From NCBI GenBank assembly GCA_020746875.1, contig JAGTJL010000060.1, positions 1-10,519 of the forward strand: a stretch of DNA of 10,519 nt, written 5' to 3'. This document shows, piece after piece, positions 1 through 7,565 of this stretch. The stretch comes from Rhexocercosporidium sp. MPI-PUGE-AT-0058 (taxonomy: Eukaryota; Ascomycota; Leotiomycetes; Helotiales). The notes under the pieces were generated by a model that saw nothing but the letters and a program-made list of their open reading frames with translations, was not told the origin of the DNA and did not search any database. The number at the start of each line of letters is the position of its first letter. The first letter of the stretch is position 1. Position numbers and translations under genes: made by a program.

Positions 1-10
1 TATTAGCTTA

Positions 11-474
11 TTCCAGATTATTAAGTGCGTAAGTAATACGGCATATATTCTGAAGTTATTAAACTTATATAAAAAGTTTATCTAATATTTTATATATCTT
101 TACTAGAAGAATATATAACATAAGCTAATAAGCAACTAGATAATTACTTATTTAATAAACTTCCGGAGCTAAATAAAAAAGATGATTTTTAAAAATAAGA
201 AGTTAAAAGTATTTTTAATTATAAATAAAATAAAAGAAATAAAATTAAGAAATATTTAATTAAATAAAAAGATTTCTTAAAAGATTATAATACCTAGCTC
301 TTAATATATTCAAACCTCGAGAATGCTAAGGAAACTCTTAATATATATAATAAGAATTATAAATTAGAAAGTCAAATACCGGAAGCAAAGAAATATAAAA
401 CCTCCGCGCAATTTACGAAAAGGCCGGGAAAATTACGAAAAGTCGAAAAACCGAGAAAACACCGCCGATTATAA
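11..474 (+). pseudogene. Ty3/gypsy chromovirus pol, 3' end (integrase tail plus chromodomain), element B
   Basis: This is the end of a retrotransposon polyprotein, carried in from the left edge. Frame 2 from base 11 reads FQIIKCVSNTAYILKLLNLY, the GPY/F-type integrase tail. Frame 1 from base 73 continues with the expected HP.FH.SLLE-type block, read here as VYLIFYISLLEEY with both His now Tyr. The two parts need a one-base shift in the A-run at 72-76. A chromodomain follows at 199-363: EVKSIFNYK, then KYLIK-stop-KDF, NT-stop and SNLENAKETL. The stops at 265 and 295 sit where chromodomains have Trp. The basic tail is open from 298 to the stop at 472-474. Known of the family: the chromodomain steers integration to marked chromatin. 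The sequence differs clearly from element A's chromodomain, so I infer a different family. Family assignment is firm; the exact 3' end is less so. Confidence 0.82.
413..442. repeat. Short direct repeat in the element B tail
   Basis: The 10-mer ttacgaaaag occurs at 413-422 and again at 433-442, a 20-base period. It lies inside the lysine- and arginine-rich tail of the element B reading frame. It probably reflects repetitive basic codons rather than a regulatory site. Confidence 0.4.
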
Positions 475-1067
475 ATAAAAATATTCTTTTTTATATTTCT
501 TATAAAAGTTTTAAAAGTTTTATTAAAGCTTTAAAAATAATACCGGCGCAAGTATAAAATATATAATATTATATTAAAAAAAAATAAGCTTATAAAATAT
601 ATTTAAATTATAATTCAAAAAGCAACGAGATTTTATTTTAATTACAAAATAATAACGTAACTTTATTATAAATACTTAAAATATAAGATATTTATTTTAT
701 AAATCAAATCATTCGAAAAACCTAAACTTCTTAACGCTAAACCCAGACTCGCACCGTAATATCTATTAAGCGCTGAAGAACTGCAAGATATCTCCTAAAA
801 TAACTCTAATAATCTCGTTCGATATAATACCGCCTTAATATAATATTAATATATATCAATAATAAAGCGAGCACGGAATACTTATAATAGCTATTATGAC
901 TTCGCGGCATAACCGAATCTCTGTTATTAATTCTTTTATTAAACTGTAAGTAATCTAGTCGGCCTCAGAGGCGGAAATAATAATATAAGCGTTCTTGAAC
1001 TTAAATATATTACCGATTAAGCGTATTATACTTTTATAAAACTTCTCGAACTCCTTTATTTCGTTAA
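475..1067. other. No recognisable gene; degenerate AT-rich DNA
   Basis: Stops are dense in all frames. The part just after 475 is where the untranslated end or 3' LTR of element B would be expected, but no LTR boundary or polypurine tract could be fixed by eye. On the minus strand, 1060-860 gives a fairly continuous reading with few stops (for example EFEKFYKSIIRLIGNIFKFK), but I match it to no family. Confidence 0.5.
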
Positions 1068-1421
1068 TATATTAATAATATTCCGGAAAAGAAAAGTATA
1101 ATTTACGAGAAAAGTATTAGCAAAAAAAGAGACTTAATCAGTATCTTTCTTATCGGGCTTAAAAGATATACGCGACGAGGAATCGGTTATGCGGTGCTTC
1201 TCGAGCTAAGCAGCGAAGCTCTAAGCTTCCGTAAGAATCGTGAAATTATAATCCTCGGGGGCGACGCTAGTATTATACTAGCTATTCTCACGCAGCCAAT
1301 TCTCGAAATCGACGGTAAAGTTCTTTATAATACGGACATCCTTATAAAAGATACGAGGGAACTATTTATCTTACAGTTAGCATACGATTTACTTTTAACG
1401 CGCTCAGTATTATATTATTAG
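1068..1421 (+). other. Longest open frame in the window, probably an antisense shadow
   Basis: There is no stop for 117 codons between the TAA at 1065 and the TAG at 1419. The only plausible start is a GTG at 1194, giving 75 residues; there is no in-frame ATG and no recognised domain. The product would be leucine- and isoleucine-rich (for example EIIILGGDASIILAILTQP). The minus-strand frame aligned codon-for-codon with it has TAA or TAG wherever this frame has TTA or CTA Leu, as expected if a minus-strand gene lost Gln codons to RIP. That minus reading runs from about 1630 to 1065 and includes FTVDFENWLRENS and EELRSLLRAES. I favour a mutated minus-strand gene of unknown family, but a real plus-strand remnant cannot be excluded. 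Confidence 0.3.
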
Positions 1422-1630
1422 CAAATTCTATAAATATAAGTACGTACGACAATACAAACGGCTTTCTGCTCGGAGCAGCGATCGTAATTCTTCTTGCCTT
1501 CCTTATTAATATAGCAAAAGAAGGGATCGACTAATATAACTTTAAAACATTAGCCGCAAGAACTTCTGCGAAGCCAGTTCGCAAGGTCATCAGATGCGAT
1601 AGCTTTAAGACGCTAAACGAAAGATATAAT
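1150..1630 (-). pseudogene. Candidate RIP-mutated gene of unknown family
   Basis: The minus-strand frame antisense to the long open frame stays protein-like upstream of it as well. It reads through about 18 stops, of which about 15 are TAA or TAG (possible old CAA or CAG) and 3 are TGA (possible old CGA). Stretches such as SRLYCRTYLYL and KNFTVDFENWLRENS have ordinary globular composition, including one Trp. The patch keeps more CpA and TpG than its surroundings. No conserved motif was recognised, so no function is proposed. It could be a retroelement gag or a captured host gene fragment. Stop codons are common in AT-rich DNA anyway, so this remains weak. Confidence 0.25.
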
Positions 1631-1639
1631 AATATTAAT

Positions 1640-2440
1640 AATTAATTAAAGAAGAAAAAAAGAAGAAAAACAAGAGAACAGCGACGTATAAGCACGGGTA
1701 TTATATATAAATAAGCTGAAAAGGAAAAGTTATTATTAACGCGATAAGAAAGCTATTTATATACACGTCTTAATAAAATAACAGAATCGTAATTACTACG
1801 CAATTATATTATTATATTTGCATTATTTGCACTCTATTCACTTAGCAAATAAACGTAAATACGCCACTAGCGCGCAACCTGCCTATTACTTCGCCGACCG
1901 AAAACAACTCTTCAATAATAACGATAATTGCAGCACTCGAATATAAATATAAGAGCTCTTATATATACGCGCAAAGGTCTTATAACTAAAGCAAATATCT
2001 TCTGTTATTTTATGAAGCTATTCTTATTTATTAAGTTAATAATATTAATATATTATACAAAACGGCTTATAAAGTAATCGGACGACGTCCGACGAACTAA
2101 TCGCGGTGCAGTATTATATACTTAGCGTAATAATCTGAATAACCGTATTAATCTAATTAATTAAACCTATCGACCGGAATACGGCTATCCGACTTACCGC
2201 GGCCTAGTCCTCGCCTTAAGCGACGCGAAAGCGTATTAATATATTATTAATTAAAGTATCGGTATCGCGGACGCTATTACTAAGAAAAGGAATAATTATT
2301 ATATATATACTTATCTATTTTATTTATACGGAATCAGGCCTATAGTATAAGAAAACCGAAGCTTTTATAATATTAATAAAATCAGTCCTACTTATATATC
2401 TAATCACGCTAGCGTTTTACTTCCCTTTACAAATAACCTC
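1640..2440. other. Unassigned region, possible LTR or inter-element DNA
   Basis: No protein family was recognised on either strand. The stretch has more G+C and more CpG than its flanks, notably 1860-1930 and 2060-2280. On the minus strand it holds TATA-like strings (around 1764-1752 and 1970-1945) and a pyrimidine-rich stretch (1688-1648). This would suit an LTR or leader of a minus-strand retroelement, but no matching second copy or primer-binding site was found. A 6-bp-arm hairpin lies at 2078-2092 (tcggac, loop gac, gtccga). Confidence 0.3.
1947..1964. repeat. Perfect 18-bp palindrome with TATA-like flanks
   Basis: The sequence atataagagctcttatat is its own reverse complement, centred on GAGCTC. 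It presents a TATAAGAG string on both strands. Such strings occur near transcription starts in fungal LTRs, so it may be a promoter core, but nothing else here confirms that. Confidence 0.4.
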
Positions 2441-2987
2441 TTTTATATATACGCTTCTCCTCTAAACTTCTTCGAAAGCCAGAGATTAATTCTTTGAATA
2501 TAATTTACCCTGAACCTCTACGAAGCTTTGCCTACCGTGAATTCCATCTGACACTAATATACGTACGCGTAATTATTTTAAACGTTTTCTTATTTTATCT
2601 TTTAATTATTTTTATTATTAATAAATACGCTTTATAATTATATATATAAATCTTATTTTAATTTAATTTGAAATCTATAATAATTTTTATAATAAGCGCT
2701 GGATTATATTATCGAAAATAATTCCGAAATCACTTATTATTAACTTTAATAAGTAATAACTAGTTATTTACTTACTTTAAGCTTTTATTATATAAATAAA
2801 TCCCTGCGAATATATATTTAATACTTAAATCTATTAAGAGATTAGTTAATAGTTTTATTTTAATAGTTTTATTAATTGCTTCTTAATTAATTCTTTCGGC
2901 TCCGTTATTTAGCTTATAAGTTGCCGTTAATAAGAGCTCGAAGTTAATTCCGAGCTTATTAGCTTATTTCTTATATTTCGTAAACCC
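2440..2987 (-). pseudogene. Ty1/copia retrotransposon integrase, C-terminal fragment
   Basis: One minus-strand frame holds the C-terminal half of a copia-type integrase and the linker after it. Around 2950-2890 it reads NKLGINFEL followed by the NNGAERIN block, which corresponds to the copia signature (Q)NG.AER.N just ahead of the catalytic Glu helix. The Glu of GAER is retained. Then come KYIFAGIYLYNKS (2825-2785) and, in the same frame, YIYNYKAY near 2650-2620. The last matches the copia HxxGCxAY motif with His and Cys turned to Tyr and Gly to Asn. A final block (GSG-stop-IIFKEL, about 2505-2485) resembles the post-integrase strand. No copia RT or RNase H was found downstream, so the copy is truncated or was broken by another insertion. 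Upstream, TDRNS near 3012 may be the second catalytic Asp region, displaced by a frameshift. Confidence 0.7.
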
Positions 2988-3029
2988 TTAAATTATAATA
3001 ACTATTACGGTCCGTGTATTTACTCGGTG

Positions 3030-3600
3030 TAAATACGGTGGGTTATATTGATCTTAATAATCGAGAAGTAAGTGTATTACATACGATAGAATAAATAATA
3101 ACTAATATAATTAAGATATTATTTTTAATTAAGTATAAAGCTCTTATTTAATAGTAAACGTATTAGTCTTTTATAAAACTTTTATTTTCCTTAAGACTAT
3201 TAAGACTACTAGACTTCTAGCGGTCTATCGGTCCTGGCGGTCGTTACGTGAAAGAATCGCGTAATTTAAGAGCTTATTTGCCCTTTAATTGTTTATTAAT
3301 AATAATATTTATATAATATATGACTTTATAAAATCTTAAGTATTAAAGTCTTTTAAAAGAATACTTTTAAGAGCGATATTCTCTTAATATACTTTTCTTA
3401 AAACTCTTACTTTCTTAAGCTTATAATCTTAAGTATTACGCTATCTCGGGGTCTAATATCACGAGACGCGAGGCGTTCGTAATACTATCCTCTTCTTAAC
3501 TTAACGTAATCCCCACGCTTAAATAACTTAAAGAAATATTATATATACTTTGCGGCTATCTTCTCTTTTTATTATAACCGAATAAATATATATTAAAGAA
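3030..3600. other. No recognisable gene
   Basis: This is AT-rich sequence with two less mutated patches (3200-3280 and 3440-3520). It could hold the 5' part of the copia fragment, the missing 3' LTR of element A, or the upstream part of the Zn2Cys6-like gene. The string cttaagtatta recurs near 3341 and 3430. I cannot assign any of it. Confidence 0.4.
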
Positions 3601-4140
3601 AAAAATATAATACTTTTTAAAAGAAAAAGAGAATAATTCGCTTTATTTCGTAAAATTAAAAAGAATAATTTTAAGATAATACTTTATACGTTTTATACCC
3701 GAAATAATAAATCGTATATAATATCTTCTGAGTCGAGTCGTTACTCGGAGTATATTAAAGTTAGCAAAAAGTGTAATATCGAGATGCCCTTAATTAAGAA
3801 TTAAAATACTCTCGAAAAAGCAAAGGATAAGTTAAAAGTAAAAGAGCGTCTGGCGCGCGAAGTAAAGAAAGCTGCGCGTGATAAGTTTTTATAAGCCTAA
3901 AAGAAAATAACCGCGGCTTTATAAAAAGCTACGGGCCGCCTTAATCGCCTAGCCCGTCAGCAAAAGTTCTTAAAGAAATAAGAGGCAGAAATGCTTTATC
4001 GCAACCTTAAGAATATAAACGAATTAAAGGAAGTAAAAGCGCGAGAAACTATGGAAAAAAAGAAGCAAAAAGCCTCCGCTACTCGCTCGCCTACTTCGCT
4101 ATTCGCCGTCGATTCTGCCGAGTTCCCTTTAATTAAATAA
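3601..4140 (+). pseudogene. RIP-mutated gene with a Zn(2)-Cys(6)-type cluster and a charged coiled coil
   Basis: One plus-strand frame runs from at least 3601 to the TAA at 4138-4140, with stops at 3634, 3808, 3889, 3895, 3922 and 3988. At 3685-3774 the Tyr and Cys residues fall at the spacing Y-x2-Y-x6-Y-x8-Y-x2-Y-x6-C. That is exactly the Gal4-type spacing C-x2-C-x6-C-x8-C-x2-C-x6-C, with five Cys changed to Tyr (TGY to TAY, a RIP change) and only the last Cys (3772) kept. A long Lys-, Arg- and Glu-rich helix follows (about 3814-4075), including RLNRLARQQKFLKK and EAEMLYRNLKN; it should form a coiled coil. The C-terminus is a short Ser/Thr-rich tail. Zn2Cys6 proteins are normally fungal DNA-binding regulators, but no middle homology region is seen. 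It may be a fungal conserved hypothetical linked with mobile elements. The 5' end is unresolved. Confidence 0.62.
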
Positions 4141-4202
4141 ATCTTATTTAACTTCGTGAATTCGGCTTTTTAAGTAAATTTAAGTTTTATAAATAAAACT
4201 TT

Positions 4203-4339
4203 TAAAATTACTTAAAATAATAAAAATTAAACTTAAATTCTTAAGTATTTTCGGATTATAAATACCTTTTTTATTTAATTAAGTATTTAACGATATCGCA
4301 GAAATATTAATAATTTAAAATAGCTTTAATATTATATTC
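4203..4339 (-). pseudogene. Element A chromodomain
   Basis: This C-terminal module of chromoviral integrases binds histone marks and targets integration. The reading is EYNIKAILNY, then DIVKYLIK-stop-KRYL-stop-SENT-stop-EF. It matches the chromodomain pattern Y-V-E-x-I-L ... Y-L-V-K-W-x-G-Y ... T-W-E. Both Trp positions are stops (the second is TAA at 4241-4243), and the Gly of the W-K-G-Y turn is Arg. It lies in the same frame as the integrase. Confidence 0.88.
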
Positions 4340-4382
4340 GGCGTTCGGGTTTACCGGTTATACTTTTATAATAAGGGCTAAT

Positions 4383-4455
4383 AATGCCCCTGGCGATACT
4401 AGTTCGAAGAGAGATATGTGGAATACCGGGTGGATGCTTATGGTTTTCGGAAGTA
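4383..4455 (-). other. Less mutated island in the integrase tail
   Basis: This stretch keeps several TpG and CpA dinucleotides (atgtgg, ggtggatgc, tatgg), which are nearly absent around it. It encodes the conserved K-T-I-S-I-H-P-V-F-H-I block with both His codons intact. The octamer tactagtt flanks it at 4397-4404 and 4454-4461. Confidence 0.5.
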
Positions 4456-5430
4456 CTAGTTAGTAATTAATTAATCCTTTGACTTTTATAATTTTAAATA
4501 ATTTTAGCTTTTTATAATTTAATTTATTACTTAATCGCTTAGTCGCGATATTCTTTTTAAGTAAGTAAACCTTATCCCCTTCTTTTAGCGTTAATCTTAT
4601 ACTACGCCTTTTATTATAATAAATAACTGATTTTTATATAATAAATAAATTATCTATTAATAATTTATTATATAATTACTTAAGCTTATCTTTTTATAAT
4701 ATAACTTTATACGCGGTCCCTTAACCCGCAATCGGTGTATTATATGCCGTCGGGTTATACCCGTAATTTACATAGAACGGCAATATTCTAATAGTCTCTT
4801 AATTTGCGCTATTATATATAAACTAAGCGGTTAAGAGTAATTAAACCTAGTCGTCTTATTTATAATTTACGTAATATCGAAAATAAGTTTCTATTATTTA
4901 GTTAATTCGTTTTATTTAATCGTCGGTCTAGGGATAAAATGCCGTTAATATTTTCTGTTTTATTTTTAAAAATAATATTAATATTTTCTAGAACTTCGAA
5001 ATAAAGAGCTTATTTTTATTTAAAATAACTTCGTTTAATATTTTATAATTCGCGAAGATTATTCAGAGGAATACTTGCGCTATTATTAGCGCATCTTATA
5101 TACTTAATATTAATATTATATACGCGTATTTCGTTATTTTATTTATTATTATACAGATCGAATTGTAAATAATTTCAGTAATCGGATCCTTTAAGGGTAA
5201 TAGTTCGATTATAAAGTCTAAGGCAATTAACTTCCATAAGCGTAGCGGCGTCGCTAGTGACTTTATAAACTCATACGGCGTATAATAATTTGCTTTATTT
5301 TATATATATATATTATAAAACAAAATTACGTCCTTAATTACTTTTCTTATTCCTAAGAAATAATATTCTTTAAAAAGCTTTAATAATATCTTAACTATTT
5401 CTTAATATTTATAAGCCGGTAGCTTATATT
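4385..5430 (-). pseudogene. Element A integrase domain
   Basis: Integrase would insert the cDNA into the genome. The N-terminal HHCC zinc module keeps its exact spacing, but every ligand is Tyr: His positions at 5426-5428 and 5405-5407, Cys positions at 5315-5317 and 5306-5308. In the catalytic core the first Asp is kept in LIALDFI (5216-5218). The second is Asn (NKNKLFISKF, 5018-5020), and the catalytic Glu is Lys (TDD-stop-IKRIN, 4910-4912). The core ends with FYVNYGYNPTAYNTP near 4770-4730. The GPY/F tail is well preserved: LKEGDKVYLLKKNIATKR, FKIIKVKG, and IHPVFHISLFE at about 4430-4400. With zinc ligands and two of three catalytic residues gone, it is dead. Confidence 0.93.
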
Positions 5431-5689
5431 ATTCTTTAACGAAATCTACTCTGTTTTACGTAAAGATATAAACTTATCTTTAATATAAAAGAACTCTAAT
5501 ACCGGTAAAAGAAAATCCTTCGCTTAACTACTTCTTTTATTCGGCTATCACCGAGTCGTTAGCGTAGCTTTTCTAGATTTTCTCGGGGACTTAATTTATT
5601 ATTACTAATTACTTGTAATTAATTATTAATAAATCACTATCTTACTTAAGTACGGTATACAACTCGTATATTTTATTTGCGAGATATTC

Positions 5690-6170
5690 TGGTTTCTTAT
5701 TAAAAGCGTCGGCCTTAATATTTTCTGTTTCTTTAATATATGAAAATCGAAGTTTAATTATAAAAAATATTTTATATTATTAAACCTATTATCGGTTTAG
5801 TTCTTTAATAATCGTAAAATAAATAAGGTTTTTATAATTCGTTAAGATCCGTATTTTATAAGGCGATCCCTCGAAGTAAACCTTTTATTCGCGTATTACG
5901 TCTATAGCTCCTAATAATTCTTTATCGTAAATATCGTAATTTAATTTTATTAATAAGAGTTTTCGCGAATAGTATACGATTAGTTATTATTTATCGTCTT
6001 CGCTCAGTTAACTTAGCACGGCCTTAATAATATAATCGGAAGCGTCTGTTTTTATTATGATTTCTTTATTTAAATCGAAGGATATAAAGACTGATTCCTT
6101 AATAAAGGCTTCCTTAAGGTCTCGGAAAGCCGTCTTTACTTTATCGCTTTAATCGAAGCTTTTATTCTTA
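5690..6170 (-). pseudogene. Element A RNase H domain
   Basis: This domain would degrade the RNA strand of the RNA-DNA hybrid. The first catalytic Asp lies in TDASDY at 6049-6032 and is intact. The Glu helix reads YDIYDKELLGAI, with Glu at 5918-5920 intact. The third block is TNYKNLIYF, where the family has T-D-H-K-N-L; its catalytic Asp is now Asn at 5837-5839 and its His is Tyr. The end (KETENIKADAFNKK, about 5725-5695) corresponds to the family block that ends ADALSR. Two of the three recognisable acidic residues remain. Confidence 0.9.
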
Positions 6171-6269
6171 TATATTAACTCTGTGAGTAATACGGCGATC
6201 TTTAAATAGTTTCGAATAAATCGTCGGTAAAAGTTAATAAATCCTAAGAAGGATTATATTTCTTTAATA

Positions 6270-6905
6270 TTTATAAATTTAATTTACTTAACGATTATCT
6301 TAACCTTTTAAGAATTTATAACTAGTTTTATAATAATAATTATATAACCTAAGAAAATGACTTCTTTCTTATGAAAATAATACTTTTCGGGTTTTAAAAG
6401 TATTAAAGAAGCCCTTAGCTTTTTTAATATCGTTATAACGTTTTTTACGTATTATTCTTTTATCTTAAAGTAAACTAAGATATCGTTTAAGTAATATATA
6501 TATATTATATTTAAGTATTATTATAAAATATTATTAATTAAACGCTAAAATATAATAGGCGCGTTAATTAGTCCGAAGGGCATAATCGTATACTTGTAAT
6601 AACTGAAACGTATATAAAATACTGTTTTTTCTTCTTCTTTTTCAGCTATCTTTACGAAGTTATACGCGCCTCGTAAATTTAACTAAGTGAAGATTTTAGC
6701 GCCGCTAAGCTTATCGCGTAACTTTTTGGCTAAGGGTAATATATAATAATCCTTTTTAATAATATTATTTAATTAACGGTAGTCGATATATATTCTTCGT
6801 TTACCGTCTTTTTTTACTGCGAAGAGGACGTTACTTTCTTATAGGGATTTAGACTTTTAAATAAATCCTTTCGCTAGGTTTTTATTAATGTATTTCTTAA
6901 TTATT
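6270..6905 (-). pseudogene. Element A reverse transcriptase domain
   Basis: This domain would copy the RNA genome into cDNA. It begins with VLFAVKKDGKRRIYIDYR then a stop and LN (6829-6767), the classic gypsy RT block 1 with the Gln-type position now TAA at 6773-6775. It continues with KIFT-stop-LNLRGAYN (the Asp of L-D-L is Asn), then YTIMPFGLINAPIIF, then the active site. The YxDD box reads YYLND at 6496-6482: the first catalytic Asp is now Asn (AAC at 6485-6487), which would abolish polymerisation. The domain closes with FLGFINFYRRFIRNY around 6260-6215, the start of the RT-RNase H connection. Confidence 0.93.
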
Positions 6906-7169
6906 ATTAAATCTGTGATTAAATATTCCCGTAATAATTAGAATATTAGCTTCGTGCCTTTAATTAACTCGATTCGATAATCGTAATCCTAGTGTTTAAA
7001 TAAGGCGCTACTGCTTAATTCCTTTTTAAATAATACCTTAAATCGTTTATATTTTAATAATATATTATCCGTTATAAGGCTTATTACCTTATCTCCTAGC
7101 TCTTCCTTAAAAGTTGCGCTTAATTTTTTCAAGCCTTTTATTACTTTCTTATTTTAAAAACAGCCCTTA

Positions 7170-7565
7170 TAATTACTAAACTCTAGCTTTTACGTTTTCT
7201 AGTCGATCTTAAGATAATAAAGTTATATTTACGGCAGCTTTAAGATAATATCGTGTCTTTTAATCTTAATTATATTAAATTAAATATATTTAAAATACTC
7301 GCCGATTCTTATATATAATATCTTTATTTATACGTCGATTAGGCCGTTCGCGGCAAGTCTTTTATCGGCGAATATTAGTTAATACTCGTCCTTTTTGATT
7401 TCGATAAGTAAGAGATACTAAATCGTAATAATAAAAGATATAAAGTTCTCTTACGCCCCGGAATCTATTATAGCTCGTAATTTTACTTTTTTAATATCGA
7501 CGTCGAAGATTAAGTAATTACCTTCTCTTATAGTTACGAGCGTACGTAAGTTTATTCTTTTAATA
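7170..7565 (-). pseudogene. Element A aspartic protease domain
   Basis: In an active element this homodimeric protease would cut the Gag-Pol polyprotein. The catalytic block reads KVKLRAIIDSGA-stop-ENF, with the active DSGA intact at 7465-7454; the next codon is a stop where the family usually has Ser, Thr or Gln. The second conserved block reads HDIILKLP-stop near 7252-7229. It corresponds to the family's D-I-[IL]-L-G-x-x-W, with Gly changed to Lys and Trp to a stop. The segment then ends at KLEFSNYKG. The catalytic triad survives, but the flap-side motif is destroyed. Confidence 0.85.

Larger units (their letters stand above)
4190..7565 (-). pseudogene. Ty3/gypsy chromovirus pol polyprotein, element A (inactivated)
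   Basis: This is a nearly complete pol: protease, RT, RNase H, integrase and chromodomain in standard Ty3/gypsy order. All landmark motifs checked fall in the same frame: protease Asp 7463-7465, RT 6829-6767 and 6493-6482, RNase H 6044-6046, integrase Asp 5216-5218, chromodomain 4339-4203. The whole 3.3 kb therefore has no net indel. In-frame TAA and TAG codons are frequent and lie mostly where the family has Gln, or Trp in the chromodomain. Between protease and RT, the segment around 6900-6860 (KYINKNLAKGFI) matches the usual RT lead-in. The start is not defined; the frame fades upstream of about 7565. Family and orientation are certain, and loss of function is certain from the active-site changes listed in the domain entries. 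Confidence 0.93.

Noticed and set aside
1194..1421. A functional 75-residue gene starting at GTG
   Set aside because: There is no ATG, domain or promoter, and it is embedded in mutated repeats with a mirrored minus-strand reading. Kept only as a low-confidence open frame.
1396..1524. A small membrane protein (hydrophobic stretch GFLLGAAIVILLAFL)
   Set aside because: The frame opens after several stops, has no start codon and overlaps the other readings. Hydrophobic runs arise easily in AT-rich DNA.
1640..2440. Copia reverse transcriptase downstream of the integrase fragment
   Set aside because: No YVDD-type box, K-A-L-Y-G-L-K-type block or copia RNase H motif was found on the minus strand.
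6490..6520. TA-rich run as a simple repeat locus
   Set aside because: It falls within RT codons next to the YLND box and arises from RIP of coding sequence.
4203..7565. Alternative genetic code with TAA and TAG read as Gln (ciliate-like)
   Set aside because: Stops also replace chromodomain Trp. Cys and His are changed to Tyr and catalytic Asp and Glu to Asn and Lys. These are point mutations, not recoding.
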